Assembly (NCBI GenBank): GCA_000775715.1
Contig: JRWQ01000011.1
Coordinates: 310,001 to 374,000, forward strand
Source of the DNA: Vibrio tubiashii
GTDB lineage: Bacteria > Pseudomonadota > Gammaproteobacteria > Enterobacterales > Vibrionaceae
Direction of reading: 5' to 3'
DNA: 64,000 nucleotides
Under the pieces are notes generated by a model. That model worked only from the letters and a program-made list of their open reading frames with translations, was not told where the DNA came from and searched no databases. Positions 9,393 to 19,062 of the stretch are shown one piece after another. A program made the translations under genes and the position numbers. Positions within the stretch are counted from its first letter, which is position 1; each line of letters opens with the position of its first letter.

Positions 9393-10931
9393 TTAAATCT
9401 TAGCGTCGTAGTCGTTGCGTTTTGGACATGTGCCTAGAATCTCTCTGCGGCCACTGTCTTTGACCTCCTCAAGAATGACATCGAACCCCCATAAGCGGTA
9501 TAGGTGTTTCAATACCTCATCGTAACCCTCATCGAGCGGAATTCGGTCATGTGGGACATACTGTAGGGTGAGTGAACGGTCACCACGAACGTCCACATTG
9601 AACACTTGGATGTTCGGTTCTAAGTTACTTAAGTTGTACTGAGCAGCTAACTTCTCTCTGATTGCTCTATAGCCGCTGTCATCGTGGATAGCACTGACCT
9701 CGATATAGTTTTTGCGGTCATCATCGACAATGGCAAACAGTTTAAAGTCGCGCATTAGTTTCGGTGACAAGTATTGGCTAATGAAGCTTTCATCTTTGAA
9801 ATTCTGCATGGCGAAATGCACCGCTTCTAGCCAGTCTGTTCCGGCTAAATCTGGGAACCACTCTTTATCCTCATCGGTCGGTTCTTCACAGATTCGTCGA
9901 ATATCGCGGAACATGGCGAAACCCAACGCGTATGGGTTAATGCCATTAAAGTATGGACTGTTGTAGGGAGGCTGAGCGACGACGCCTGTATGGCTATGTA
10001 GAAATTCAAGAATGAATCTATCTGTCACTAAGCCTTCGTCGTATAAGTGGTTAAGAATGGTGTAGTGCCAGAACGTTGCCCAGCCCTCATTCATCACTTG
10101 GGTCTGTTTCTGTGGGTAGAAGTACTGGCTAATTTTACGCACGATACGCACGATCTCGCGTTGCCAGGACTCCAGTAGCGGGGCATGTTTTTCTATGAAG
10201 TAGAGAATGTTCTCCTGTGGTTCACTAGGGAAACGTACTTTCTCACTTTCGGGTTCGACGGCGGTCTTCGGTACTGTGCGCCATAAGTCGTTTACTTGAG
10301 ATTGAAGATAAGCTTCACGCTCTTCCTGACGTGATTTCTCCTCAGCAATGGATATCTTTTCTGGTCGTTTGTAACGGTCTACACCAAAATTCATTAGTGC
10401 ATGACAGGAGTCAAGTAGGTCTTCCACTTCTTGCACGCCATATTTCTGTTCACACTCAGCGATATATTTCTTAGCGAATAGCAGGTAATCGATGATGGAG
10501 CTCGCATCAGTCCAAGTTTGGAACAGGTAATTGCCTTTGAAGAACGAATTGTGACCGTAACATGCGTGAGCCATAACGAGCGCTTGCATCGTCACCGTGT
10601 TTTCCTCCATCAAGTAGGCAATACAAGGGTTGGAATTAATCACGATTTCGTAGGCCAAGCCCATCTGACCATGTTTGTAGCCTTGCTCTGTCTGAATGAA
10701 CTTTTTGCCGAAAGACCAGTGATTGTAATTGATTGGCATACCGATACTTGAGTAGGCATCCATCATCTGCTCTGAAGTAATGACCTCAATCTGATTAGGG
10801 TAAGCGTCAAGTTTATAGTGGTCAGCAACACGCTTGATCTCTACGTGATAGCGTTCGAGTAGGTCAAACGTCCAGTCTGGGCCATCCGGTAGCGCCTTGT
10901 TCTTTGCTGGCTTCTTGGTTTTTGTTGTCAT
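9393..10931 (-). CDS. SpoVR family protein (YcgB-like)
   Basis: 512 aa, the length of E. coli YcgB. The family was named after a Bacillus sporulation gene, but its biochemical role is unknown. Characteristic features are the N-terminal GPDWTFDLLERYHVEI, YEIVINSNPCIAYLMEENT, and the His-rich MNEGWATFWHYTILNHLYDEG. It is the last gene of prkA-yeaH-spoVR, 9 bases after yeaH, with a clear GGGAGG five bases before the ATG. In other Gammaproteobacteria this trio is linked to nutrient and stationary-phase stress. Confidence 0.93.
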   Translation of the reverse strand: MTTKTKKPAKNKALPDGPDWTFDLLERYHVEIKRVADHYKLDAYPNQIEVITSEQMMDAYSSIGMPINYNHWSFGKKFIQTEQGYKHGQMGLAYEIVINSNPCIAYLMEENTVTMQALVMAHACYGHNSFFKGNYLFQTWTDASSIIDYLLFAKKYIAECEQKYGVQEVEDLLDSCHALMNFGVDRYKRPEKISIAEEKSRQEEREAYLQSQVNDLWRTVPKTAVEPESEKVRFPSEPQENILYFIEKHAPLLESWQREIVRIVRKISQYFYPQKQTQVMNEGWATFWHYTILNHLYDEGLVTDRFILEFLHSHTGVVAQPPYNSPYFNGINPYALGFAMFRDIRRICEEPTDEDKEWFPDLAGTDWLEAVHFAMQNFKDESFISQYLSPKLMRDFKLFAIVDDDRKNYIEVSAIHDDSGYRAIREKLAAQYNLSNLEPNIQVFNVDVRGDRSLTLQYVPHDRIPLDEGYDEVLKHLYRLWGFDVILEEVKDSGRREILGTCPKRNDYDAKI

Positions 10932-10940
10932 ACGGCCTCC

Positions 10941-12212
10941 CTAAGCAGTCTCTTTTTTGAAAAGCTCTCTAAACACAGGGAAAATATCCTCGACGCTGCG
11001 TATGTTTTTCATCGCAAAATTCGGGAAAGCATCCTCTAGCTTTTCGTACTCGTGCCACAAAGTCTGATGAGAGCGGCGAGTGATTTCGATGTATGAATAG
11101 TACTGGCAGTTTGGCAATAGGTTTTTAGTTAATAGCTCACGGCATCTTGGCGAATCATCTGCCCAGTTATCACCGTCTGACGCTTGAGCTGCGTAGATAT
11201 TCCACTCTCCGGTAGGGTAGCGTTCAGCAACGATTTCATTCATGAGTTTCAGCGCACTGGAAACAATGGTCCCCCCTGTCTCTTGTGAGTAGAAAAACTC
11301 ATGTTCATCGACCTCTTTTGCTTGAGTGTGGTGGCGAATAAACACCACTTCTACGTTCTCGTAGGTACGGGTTAAAAATAGATAGAGCAGTACGTAAAAA
11401 CGTTTAGCAATATCTTTAGTGGCTTGGTCCATAGAGCCGGACACGTCCATTAAGCAGAACATTACCGCCTGACTAGACGGCACTGGTCGGCGTTCGTAGT
11501 TTTTGAAACGTAAGTCGAAGGTGTCGATAAAAGGAACACTATTGAGTTTACGACGTAAAGCTTGGATCTCCTCTTGAATACGCTTCTCTTCGAGCAATTG
11601 AGCTGGCTCCGACATTTTTACCCGGTCGAGCTCTTCTTCGAGTTCACGCAACATGCGTTTTTTGCCCGCAGTCATTGCTGTACGACGAGCGAGCGATTGT
11701 TGGAGAGATTTTACAATTGCAATGTTGGCAGGCACGCCTGCGGTTTGATAGCCAGCTCGATGGGTTTTCCACTCAGTGATCTTAGCGATTTGGTTTTTCT
11801 CTAGGTTTGGAAGCTCTAGATCTTCAAATAGAATATCCAAATACTCGTCTTTGGAGATCTGAAATACGAAATCGTCTTGGCCTTCGCCGTCAGCGCTGGC
11901 TTCCCCTTCGCCCGAGCCCCCACCTTGGCCGCCACCTTTTGGCCGTTCGATTTTATCCCCGGTAATAAACTGGTCGTTACCAGGATGAACACGTTCTTTG
12001 AGGCCGCCTTTACCTTGATGAAAAACAGGCTCTTTGATGTCTTTGTGCGGAATGGCAACGTCTTCGCCGGTTTCCGTATTGGTGATTGAACGGCGATTTA
12101 CCGCATCCGCCACAGATTCTTTAATCTGCTCTTTATGGCGGCGTAAAAAGCGCTGGCGGTTAACCGCACTTTTATTCTTGCCGTTCAGTCGTCGATCAAT
12201 AAATTGCGCCAT
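10941..12212 (-). CDS. yeaH: YeaH/YhbH family protein (UPF0229)
   Basis: 423 aa. N-terminal basic region ([20 protein letters not shown]), a Gly-rich linker around residues 85-110 ([12 protein letters not shown]), and a C-terminal von Willebrand A-like part with [15 protein letters not shown], i.e. a D-x-S-x-S metal-binding motif. The family is encoded with the PrkA kinase in bacteria; its exact role is unknown. A GAGGGG element lies 7 bases before the ATG. It is 110 bases downstream of prkA, with a large hairpin in that gap. Confidence 0.92.
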   Translation of the reverse strand: MAQFIDRRLNGKNKSAVNRQRFLRRHKEQIKESVADAVNRRSITNTETGEDVAIPHKDIKEPVFHQGKGGLKERVHPGNDQFITGDKIERPKGGGQGGGSGEGEASADGEGQDDFVFQISKDEYLDILFEDLELPNLEKNQIAKITEWKTHRAGYQTAGVPANIAIVKSLQQSLARRTAMTAGKKRMLRELEEELDRVKMSEPAQLLEEKRIQEEIQALRRKLNSVPFIDTFDLRFKNYERRPVPSSQAVMFCLMDVSGSMDQATKDIAKRFYVLLYLFLTRTYENVEVVFIRHHTQAKEVDEHEFFYSQETGGTIVSSALKLMNEIVAERYPTGEWNIYAAQASDGDNWADDSPRCRELLTKNLLPNCQYYSYIEITRRSHQTLWHEYEKLEDAFPNFAMKNIRSVEDIFPVFRELFKKETA

Positions 12213-12269
12213 GAGTCACCCCTCATCTCATATTCGTATGCCAATCGATGTCATAGACATTTGTGCATC

Positions 12270-12304
12270 CAATCACCTACCAGAGATTGTCTGGGAGGTG
12301 ATTG
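12270..12304. repeat. Long hairpin in the prkA-yeaH gap
   Basis: Inverted repeat with outer arms CAATCACCT (12270-12278) and AGGTGATTG (12296-12304), one A/G mismatch, then five more pairs (CCAGA/TCTGG) and a 5-base loop. No T run follows on the minus strand, so it is not a classical terminator. Its place inside the operon suggests mRNA processing, stabilisation or partial polarity between prkA and yeaH. Confidence 0.7.
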
Positions 12305-12322
12305 ATGGGCTAAACACTGCTA

Positions 12323-14257
12323 TTAAGAAGACTTACGTACGCGTAGATACCATTCAGATAGCAAGCGAACTTGTTTCTCTGTGTAGCCTTTCTCCATCAT
12401 ACGTGCGACGAAGTCATCGTGTTTCTTCTGATCTTCAGAAGAGGTTTTAGTGTTAAAGGAGATAACAGGGAGCAACTCTTCCGTATTCGAGAACATTTTC
12501 TTCTCGATAACGGTGCGAAGCTTCTCGTAACTTGTCCAAACCGGATTGGTACCATTGTTGTTCGCGCGAGCACGAAGAACAAAATTAACGATCTCATTAC
12601 GGAAATCTTTCGGGTTACTAATTCCGGCCGTTTTTTCGATTTTTTCTAGTTCATTGTTTAGGGCAGAGCGGTCAAATAGTTGGCCTGTCTCTGGATCGCG
12701 ATACTCTTGGTCTTGAATCCAGAAATCTGCGTAGGTTACGTAGCGGTCAAAGATGTTTTGGCCGTACTCTGAGTAAGACTCCAAGTAAGCGGTCTGAATT
12801 TCTTTACCGATAAACTCGACGTAGCGTGGTACTAGGTAACCTTTCAAGAATTCTAAGTACTTCTCTGCGGTCTCTTGAGGGAACTGTTCACGTTCAATTT
12901 GCTGCTCAATGACATAGAACAGATGAACAGGGTTGGCCGCTACTTCGGTTTGGTCGAAGTTAAACACGCGCGAGAGGATCTTAAATGCGAAACGGGTTGA
13001 TAGCCCTGACATCCCCTCATCCACGCCAGCAAAGTCGCGGTATTCTTGGTAGCTTTTTGCTTTCGGGTCGGTATCTTTCAATGTTTCGCCATCGTAAACG
13101 CGCATTTTCGAGAAAATAGATGAGTTTTCCGGCTCTTTGAGGCGCGACAAGATACTAAACTGAGAAAGCAGCTCGAGCGTGCTTGGCGAACAAGGCGCTT
13201 TAGATAGCTCTGAGTGGTCGAGCAGTTTCTGATAAATTTTCACCTCTTCCGAAACACGTAGACAGTATGGCACTTTGACTATGTACACACGGTCAAGGAA
13301 GGCTTCGTTGTTCTTGTTGTTACGGAACGTTTGCCATTCTGATTCGTTCGAGTGCGCCAGAATCATGCCGTCAAACGGTAGCGCCGAGAGACCTTCGGTA
13401 CCATTGTAGTTACCCTCTTGAGTAGCCGTAAGTAGAGGGTGCAGCACCTTGATCGGCGCTTTGAACATCTCAACGAACTCCATCAAGCCTTGGTTTGCTC
13501 GACATAGTGCTCCAGAGTAGCTGTACGCGTCTGGGTCATCTTGTGAGAAGTGTTCTAGTTGACGGATATCGACTTTGCCGACCAGTGATGAAATGTCTTG
13601 GTTGTTTTCATCACCTGGTTCAGTTTTAGCAATGGCTAATTGATCTAAGATAGATGGTCTTACCTTGACGACTTTAAACTTGGAAATATCACCACCAAAT
13701 TCGTGCAGACGCTTTGCTGCCCAAGGAGACATGATAGAACGCAAGTAGCGCTTCTCGATACCGTACTCTTTCTTAAGAAGTTCACCATCTTCGTTGACGT
13801 CAAATAGGCAGAATGGGTGGTCATTGACCGGGCTGCGCTCCCCGTCAGCGGACAGCACATAAATAGGTACTTGCTGCATGAGCGCTTTGAGTTTTTCCGC
13901 CAGTGATGATTTACCACCACCTACAGGCCCCAGTAAATAGAGAATCTGTTTACGTTCTTCAAGCCCCTGCGCGGCGTGTTTTAGGTAGGAAACGATCTGC
14001 TCAATGGCGTCTTCCATACCGTAGAAGTCTTTAAAAGTGTCGTAACGAGAGATGACTCGGTTTGAGAAAATACGACTTAGTTGTGGGTCTTGCGCTGTGT
14101 CGATCACCTCTGGCTCACCAATGGCCATAAGAAGACGTTCCGCTGCGTTGGCATATGCGCTTTTATCGTCTTTACACAGAGCTAAAAACTCTTGTAGTGA
14201 TAGCTCCTCATCCTTTGAGGCTTCGTAGCGCGCTTGGAAATGGTCGAAAATACTCAT
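12323..14257 (-). CDS. prkA: PrkA family serine protein kinase (YeaG)
   Basis: 644 aa, identical in length to E. coli YeaG. An AAA+-like N-terminal PrkA domain contains the P-loop LLGPVGGGKSSLAEKL (about residues 104-119), and a C-terminal PrkA kinase region follows. YeaG acts in nitrogen-starvation and stationary-phase adaptation in E. coli. The frame is open a further 70 codons upstream, but the ATG at 14257 is chosen because it has AGGGGAATTC just before it and gives the family N-terminus MSIFDHFQARYE. First gene of the prkA-yeaH-spoVR operon. Confidence 0.95.
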   Translation of the reverse strand: MSIFDHFQARYEASKDEELSLQEFLALCKDDKSAYANAAERLLMAIGEPEVIDTAQDPQLSRIFSNRVISRYDTFKDFYGMEDAIEQIVSYLKHAAQGLEERKQILYLLGPVGGGKSSLAEKLKALMQQVPIYVLSADGERSPVNDHPFCLFDVNEDGELLKKEYGIEKRYLRSIMSPWAAKRLHEFGGDISKFKVVKVRPSILDQLAIAKTEPGDENNQDISSLVGKVDIRQLEHFSQDDPDAYSYSGALCRANQGLMEFVEMFKAPIKVLHPLLTATQEGNYNGTEGLSALPFDGMILAHSNESEWQTFRNNKNNEAFLDRVYIVKVPYCLRVSEEVKIYQKLLDHSELSKAPCSPSTLELLSQFSILSRLKEPENSSIFSKMRVYDGETLKDTDPKAKSYQEYRDFAGVDEGMSGLSTRFAFKILSRVFNFDQTEVAANPVHLFYVIEQQIEREQFPQETAEKYLEFLKGYLVPRYVEFIGKEIQTAYLESYSEYGQNIFDRYVTYADFWIQDQEYRDPETGQLFDRSALNNELEKIEKTAGISNPKDFRNEIVNFVLRARANNNGTNPVWTSYEKLRTVIEKKMFSNTEELLPVISFNTKTSSEDQKKHDDFVARMMEKGYTEKQVRLLSEWYLRVRKSS

Positions 14258-14790
14258 AATGAATTCCCCTCTGAACCTGTCAAATTGACAATAAACCCGC
14301 ATAGAAAAGCAAAATCCTTTCTTATTTAAGGTTAGTTGGTTTTTAGAATTTTGCTTAAAAAATATGTGTTTAATTGCAATTTGTGACCGAGTACAAGATG
14401 TCAGACCACTAGAGAACTGAAGGAGAGGCGGCAGAGATTCATGCCATCTATAAATGAACGAAATCAAGTGGTGTCACCGCTATCTTTTGCAATCAGTGCT
14501 CAAAATTAGTGCGGGAGCTTTGGCGTGTGGGTTCAGATATAGTGACCCAGCCAATGGAACGTTAGAGCAAATCCAGTTGCTGGGAGTTCGTGACGTAGCT
14601 TGAGCGTATTTTGTTATTGCTTAGGCTTTTAGGGACTCGACATGCTTGCAGTACATTCTTGAGTCGAGCTCCCAGTAACAGAAAAAATTGCTAATTATTC
14701 GAGCAAGATCAGTATTTATTTCCAAGCTCGAAATATAATGGCGCTGACTTATAAAAGTCCAGTACATAAATAAAACAATAAGTGGAAAGC
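14258..14790. other. Divergent intergenic region, prkA / chemoreceptor, with structured segment
   Basis: 533 bases with no supported gene. It must hold the minus-strand promoter of prkA and the plus-strand promoter of the chemoreceptor. A nested inverted-repeat block lies at 14576-14679. I looked for a sigma-54 promoter for prkA (known for enteric yeaG) and found only a candidate with wrong spacing near 14374-14389. Confidence 0.5.
14576..14679. repeat. Nested inverted repeats upstream of chemoreceptor gene
   Basis: Outer arms GTTGCTGGGAG (14576-14586) and CTCCCAGTAAC (14669-14679) pair fully as RNA if one G-U is allowed. Inner arms CTCGAC (14636-14641) and GTCGAG (14663-14668) stack directly on the right outer arm; GGGA/TCCC offers an alternative register. 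No T run follows on either strand, so a terminator is unlikely. It could be a small RNA or a long leader structure. Confidence 0.5.
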
Positions 14791-16677
14791 ATGCTTAAAA
14801 AATTATCACTCAAGAATAAGCTCGCAGTTTCTGCGAGTGTTGCCATAGTCATCGGGGGACTGTTGGTTGAGGGGCTTTCATTCCGAGCTTCACTAGAAAG
14901 ACTCACTGTTGAAGTGGAGCAACGTTTGGATAGCACCGCATCGTCATATAACCAGTATGTATCGGATTGGATTCTGTCAAAGGAGCGCGCGTTAACTTCT
15001 TTGTCTCAAGAATCTAAGCAGGAAGATATCGTTACTCACCTCAAACAAGTCAAAGACGCGGCGAGTTTTGACAACGTGTTCTTAGCTTACCCAGATGGTA
15101 GCCAAAACAACGCCAATGGAGTGGTGCTGCCACCGGGCAATGATGACCCTCGCGTATGGGGCTGGTACACAAACGCGGTAAAACAGCCAAGCAAGGTGTT
15201 TATGGATAACCCAACGGTAGCCGCGGCGACTGGGGCCAATGTTGTTTCGTTGGGCAAAGCAATGAATCTGCATGGACAACAGATAGTACTTGGTGCTGAT
15301 GTTGAAATTACCGATATCTTAAGTGGTATGGAAAAGGTTATTTTGCCGGGTGATGGCTACATGTTTATTGCCAATAACCAAGGCAATATCTTTGCTCATA
15401 AGAATACCAAGCTACTCAATAAATCGCTTGCAGAGTTGGGGCTCAGTGAAGGGACAATCAAGCAAGCGTTAACCTCCGGTCATGATTTGTTAGTTGATGT
15501 ACTAGGCAAAAAATCGGTTGTTTATGCTAGCGCTATCGGCAGTACAGGTCTTGCAACGGTTATTGTCGTCGACTATGACTCGCTAGTGTCGCCTTTATTC
15601 GATGCAGTTTGGGGTCAGTTACTGGTCACTGGTATTGTCGTTGTGATTTGTACGCTGCTATTTAATCTTTTATGTAATATTCTGTTCCGCCCATTGACTA
15701 ACGTGTCGAACGCGTTGGAGCAAATTGCTAACGGCAGCGGTGATTTAACTCAACGCATTGAGGTTGAATCACAGGATGAGGTTGGCAAACTTGCGCACAA
15801 TTTCAATGTTTTTGTCGGCAGTTTACAGCAATTAATTGGCCATATCCGAGAGCAGTCTTCTCAGCTTACCCAACAGTCAGACTCCAGTACTCGTCGTGCA
15901 CAACGATCTGTGGATGAGATTCATCACCAACAGCAAGAGATTACTATGGTCGCGACTGCAGTAACAGAACTTGCAAGCGCCACCCAAGAAATTGCTTCTC
16001 ATGCAGAGAGAACTGCGCAAGCTGCTCAAGATTCGGCAGGGAGTACAGACAATGGTCAAGCCTTGGTCGAACATACTAAAGGCTCAATTAACAAACTGGC
16101 GATTGAACTCCAAAGCGCAAGCGATGTGGTGGGTGAACTAGAACGTCACGGTCAAGAGATATCGACGGTACTTTCAACGATTCAGGGTATCGCTGAACAA
16201 ACCAACCTGCTTGCACTAAACGCGGCTATCGAAGCGGCACGTGCCGGTGAGCAGGGGAGGGGTTTTGCAGTGGTTGCAGATGAAGTTCGCGTACTTTCAC
16301 AAAGAACTCACTCTTCAACAGAAGAGATCAATAACACCATTGCAGTGCTGCAAGAGACCACGAGTCGAGCGGTATCCATTATGAGTAGCAGCGCGAACTT
16401 GGCAGAGCTGTCTGTGGAAGATGCCGATCGAGCGGCAGCGGCGTTAGGTGAAATTAACCAGGCGGTAACACTGATTAGCGATATGGCAACCCAGATTGCG
16501 ACTGCAGCAGAAGAGCAAACTCATGTAACTAGCGAGATCACGCAAAATATTACATCTATCAAGGATGTTGCGGATCAGCTAGTCGAAGGTGTAAACCAAA
16601 GCTCTGAAGAGTCTTTCCAAGTTAAGAGTCAGGCAGAAGAGTTGAGTGCTAAAGTAGCGACATTCAAGCTTTCATGA
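14791..16677 (+). CDS. Methyl-accepting chemotaxis protein with dCache sensor domain
   Basis: 628-aa transmembrane chemoreceptor that controls CheA/CheW. Order: TM1 about residues 11-30, periplasmic double-Cache domain about 32-270 with the R-x-W-x-W-Y-x-x-A ligand motif ([11 protein letters not shown], near 120), TM2 about 276-298, HAMP, and the MCP signalling tip [20 protein letters not shown]. Such dCache domains often bind amino acids; the actual ligand is not predictable. ATG at 14791 preferred over the in-frame GTG three codons earlier because the AGTGGA element is then correctly placed. Terminator follows. Confidence 0.92.
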   Translation: MLKKLSLKNKLAVSASVAIVIGGLLVEGLSFRASLERLTVEVEQRLDSTASSYNQYVSDWILSKERALTSLSQESKQEDIVTHLKQVKDAASFDNVFLAYPDGSQNNANGVVLPPGNDDPRVWGWYTNAVKQPSKVFMDNPTVAAATGANVVSLGKAMNLHGQQIVLGADVEITDILSGMEKVILPGDGYMFIANNQGNIFAHKNTKLLNKSLAELGLSEGTIKQALTSGHDLLVDVLGKKSVVYASAIGSTGLATVIVVDYDSLVSPLFDAVWGQLLVTGIVVVICTLLFNLLCNILFRPLTNVSNALEQIANGSGDLTQRIEVESQDEVGKLAHNFNVFVGSLQQLIGHIREQSSQLTQQSDSSTRRAQRSVDEIHHQQQEITMVATAVTELASATQEIASHAERTAQAAQDSAGSTDNGQALVEHTKGSINKLAIELQSASDVVGELERHGQEISTVLSTIQGIAEQTNLLALNAAIEAARAGEQGRGFAVVADEVRVLSQRTHSSTEEINNTIAVLQETTSRAVSIMSSSANLAELSVEDADRAAAALGEINQAVTLISDMATQIATAAEEQTHVTSEITQNITSIKDVADQLVEGVNQSSEESFQVKSQAEELSAKVATFKLS

Positions 16678-16689
16678 CACTTAAGATAC

Positions 16690-16717
16690 GAAAAAGGGAC
16701 CGCAAGGTCCCTTTTTT
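16690..16717. terminator. Bidirectional terminator, chemoreceptor / yfbU
   Basis: Stem AAAGGGACC-gcaa-GGTCCCTTT with A and T runs on either side, between the convergent chemoreceptor and yfbU genes. Confidence 0.9.
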
Positions 16718-16737
16718 ATGTTTGAAAAGTCAATGCA

Positions 16738-17238
16738 TTAGGCGTTGAAGATCTGCTTTAGCTCGTTGGCACACAGGTGGTATTGACGAGGGCAACTGCG
16801 CCAGGTGTTTAGCATGCGGCGATACTTGTCTAACATCGGCATCTGAGCATTGAAGTGGTGATCACCTTTGCTGAACTGAGGATAAAGACCTTCTGAATCA
16901 ACGAGGAAGCGTACGTAATTTACAAGCTGGGCTTCGGTAGCAATATCAAAGCCTAAGAAGTTTAAGCGGCGTTGATCGACATCTTTTTGCTCAAGTTCTG
17001 ATAGCATTTTGTTGGACTCTTGCATCGCGTGATACATTTCCATAATGTCGATGATCTCACGACATTCGGCTTCAACTAAACAACCAAAGTCTTTGTTTAG
17101 CTCACTCATTTGAAGCTCATAGCCGCGCTCGACGATGGTCTGTAAGCGTTGGTATTTCGCTGCGTTTTCTTTGTCAAGTTGCTTCATCAAATAGTATTGA
17201 TTCGATAGGATCAAACGTTGAGCGTTTGTCATTTCCAT
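16738..17238 (-). CDS. yfbU: YfbU family protein (UPF0304)
   Basis: 166 aa; the start [18 protein letters not shown] and the blocks [15 protein letters not shown] and [18 protein letters not shown] match E. coli YfbU closely along the full length. The family is small, helical and cytosolic; function is not established in vibrios. Followed on the minus strand by the shared terminator at 16690-16717. Upstream, about 130 bases separate it from the next minus-strand gene. Confidence 0.93.
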   Translation of the reverse strand: MEMTNAQRLILSNQYYLMKQLDKENAAKYQRLQTIVERGYELQMSELNKDFGCLVEAECREIIDIMEMYHAMQESNKMLSELEQKDVDQRRLNFLGFDIATEAQLVNYVRFLVDSEGLYPQFSKGDHHFNAQMPMLDKYRRMLNTWRSCPRQYHLCANELKQIFNA

Positions 17239-17366
17239 GTTGGCCTCACTAAAATTATCTAATACATTTTTAATGTGCTTAGGTTATCTGTTCCTTCGAC
17301 AGTGAAACATGATCTCAACACATATTTAATATGAAAAGTACAAACTTTGCGTAACAAAAGTTGCTA

Positions 17367-18029
17367 CTACTTTCGGTAGTGATTGTAGATATAGTCTCGA
17401 TCAGAAAAAACACGGACTAATTCCGGTTTAAAAACTGTCAGGACGGCGATTGTCATACCGTTGAGCAACCCTTCAGGAAAGGCAAGGAGAGGCGTAAATA
17501 TCAGGTAATTGTCATAGATGGTTTGCCAATCATGCTCTGTTGTTGTGAGTAGATAAGCTGAGTTTATGATCAAGTGCAGGGTGCCTGTTACTCCGCCGTT
17601 GAGAAAACCTGCGACAAAAATAAACACAAATATGTTGCGTGGCAGGAAATGATAGCTCAACGAAAAAGTCACGTAGCTTATAGATACGGGTATCAGGCAT
17701 GACATCAGTAAGTATTCGGGTACGGAAAAAAAGCTGACTTTACCAATAACAGCCATCAATAGTGTAATTACAATAGATAGGGCGGATGCGCTTTGCCAGC
17801 CATACATTAATGTCAGTGCGGTAATGCCAAGGAAATGAATCGATAGCCCTTCTTTTACTCCAGCATCAGCAGACCACAGAATGAATAAAGCAAAAATGAT
17901 GGCGTAGGTGATGTGTTGGAATGGACGTTCATCTCTCAGTTTTGGCAGGAACACGTGCTTAACGTCACGCCATATAAACGGCATTGTGACGACGACAATG
18001 GCAAGTGCAAGCAATTGATGTAGTTCCAC
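17367..18029 (-). CDS. CbiM-like (ECF-type) integral membrane protein
   Basis: 220-residue membrane protein with about six helices, resembling COG3235-type relatives of the CbiM substrate-capture component of cobalt/nickel ECF transporters (FLNGGVTGTLHL, AFPEGLLNGM, SIHFLGITALTLMYGW). No ATPase or CbiQ partner lies nearby, and no N-terminal metal-binding His of true CbiM is seen, so substrate is unknown. A TTG four codons further upstream would begin inside the preceding terminator; the GTG at 18029 has GAGG six bases ahead and is chosen. Confidence 0.75.
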   Translation of the reverse strand: MELHQLLALAIVVVTMPFIWRDVKHVFLPKLRDERPFQHITYAIIFALFILWSADAGVKEGLSIHFLGITALTLMYGWQSASALSIVITLLMAVIGKVSFFSVPEYLLMSCLIPVSISYVTFSLSYHFLPRNIFVFIFVAGFLNGGVTGTLHLIINSAYLLTTTEHDWQTIYDNYLIFTPLLAFPEGLLNGMTIAVLTVFKPELVRVFSDRDYIYNHYRK

Positions 18030-18039
18030 ATTGAACCTC

Positions 18040-18072
18040 AAAAAAATACCAACCGATAGGGTTGGTATTTTT
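18040..18072 (-). terminator. Terminator after pflA, immediately before the CbiM-like gene
   Basis: Stem AATACCAACC-gatag(loop)-GGTTGGTATT flanked by A7 and T6 runs, so it works on both strands. It ends pflA. Its T run directly abuts the ribosome-binding site of the next gene on the same strand. Confidence 0.9.
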
Positions 18073-18095
18073 TACGATCTAGCGTGGAAGTGGTA

Positions 18096-18836
18096 TCAGT
18101 ATTTAATGTTAGAGTGATACTGTTCAAGAATTGACACGATCTTATCCATGGTATCTTTTGAGGGAGGGTCAATGCCTTCTAGCTCGTATTCTAATCCTAG
18201 CGCTTCCCACTTGTGTGCACCTAGCTTGTGGTATGGAAGCAGTTCAACCTTTTCAACGTTGTCCATATCTTTGATAAAGTCGCCAAGCATATGAGCAGCT
18301 TCTTCGTCATCAGTGTACCCCGGTACAACAACGTAGCGAATCCATGTTTTTTGGCCGATCTTGTGCAGGTAACGAGCGAAATCAAGAGTACGTTTGTTAG
18401 ATACTCCGATAAAGTCTTGGTGAATTTCATCCTTCATATGCTTGAGATCCAGCATGACTAAATCTGTCGCTTCTAGCACTTCATCGATCACGTCGGTGTG
18501 CTTGCGAATGTAGCCATTTGTATCCAAGCAAGTGTGAATACCTTGTTCGCGTGCTGCACGGAAAAAGTCACGGACGAATTCAGGTTGAAGCATAGCCTCA
18601 CCACCTGAACATGTGACACCACCCCCCGAAGCATTCATGAAATGGCGGTAGGATTTTGCTTCATTTATGATCTCATCAACGGTCACTTCTTTACCATCGT
18701 GCGTGTCCCATGTATCGCGATTATGGCAATACTTACAACGCATTAGACAGCCTTGCAAGAAGACAATAAAACGAATGCCCGGTCCGTCCACGGTTCCACA
18801 AGACTCGAAAGAATGAATTCGACCTGTTGTTGACAT
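18096..18836 (-). CDS. pflA: Pyruvate formate-lyase activating enzyme PflA
   Basis: Radical-SAM enzyme (246 aa) that installs the glycyl radical in PflB under anaerobic conditions using S-adenosylmethionine. The 4Fe-4S ligands are Cys 30, 34 and 37 in [18 protein letters not shown] is the SAM-binding GGE region. Family length and sequence match E. coli PflA over the whole protein. Separated from its substrate gene pflB by a chemoreceptor and an LpxR-like gene, unlike the enteric pflB-pflA arrangement. Confidence 0.96.
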   Translation of the reverse strand: MSTTGRIHSFESCGTVDGPGIRFIVFLQGCLMRCKYCHNRDTWDTHDGKEVTVDEIINEAKSYRHFMNASGGGVTCSGGEAMLQPEFVRDFFRAAREQGIHTCLDTNGYIRKHTDVIDEVLEATDLVMLDLKHMKDEIHQDFIGVSNKRTLDFARYLHKIGQKTWIRYVVVPGYTDDEEAAHMLGDFIKDMDNVEKVELLPYHKLGAHKWEALGLEYELEGIDPPSKDTMDKIVSILEQYHSNIKY

Positions 18837-19062
18837 GTGCTCATCTCGTACTTAGTTATTTGTCGTCATTTTATTACAAATATTAGGGTTTAAATAGGGT
18901 TAGAGACGGTTAGAAACAACATTTTGCTAAATAAGAAAAAAATACGCACTTGAGCTAAAATGTATGTTATATAAATGTTTCAATTATAAGAATATTGATA
19001 ATAAAAATTAAACTTTAGCTGGCCGAGTCTTATTGCATACCACTGTTGTTAAGGGATTTTTT

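Noticed and set aside
14374..14389. Possible sigma-54 promoter for prkA (minus strand CGGTCAC then TTGCA)
   Set aside because: GG to GC spacing is 9 instead of the required 10 bases, and the -24 element is poor.
14258..14467. 70-residue N-terminal extension of PrkA
   Set aside because: The family protein is 644 aa starting MSIFDHF; the ATG at 14257 has a strong ribosome-binding site and the extension has no similarity.
19009..19027. Sigma-28 (flagellar) promoter before the second chemoreceptor: TAAAC...GGCCGAGT
   Set aside because: The spacer between the -35-like and -10-like parts is about half the normal length.
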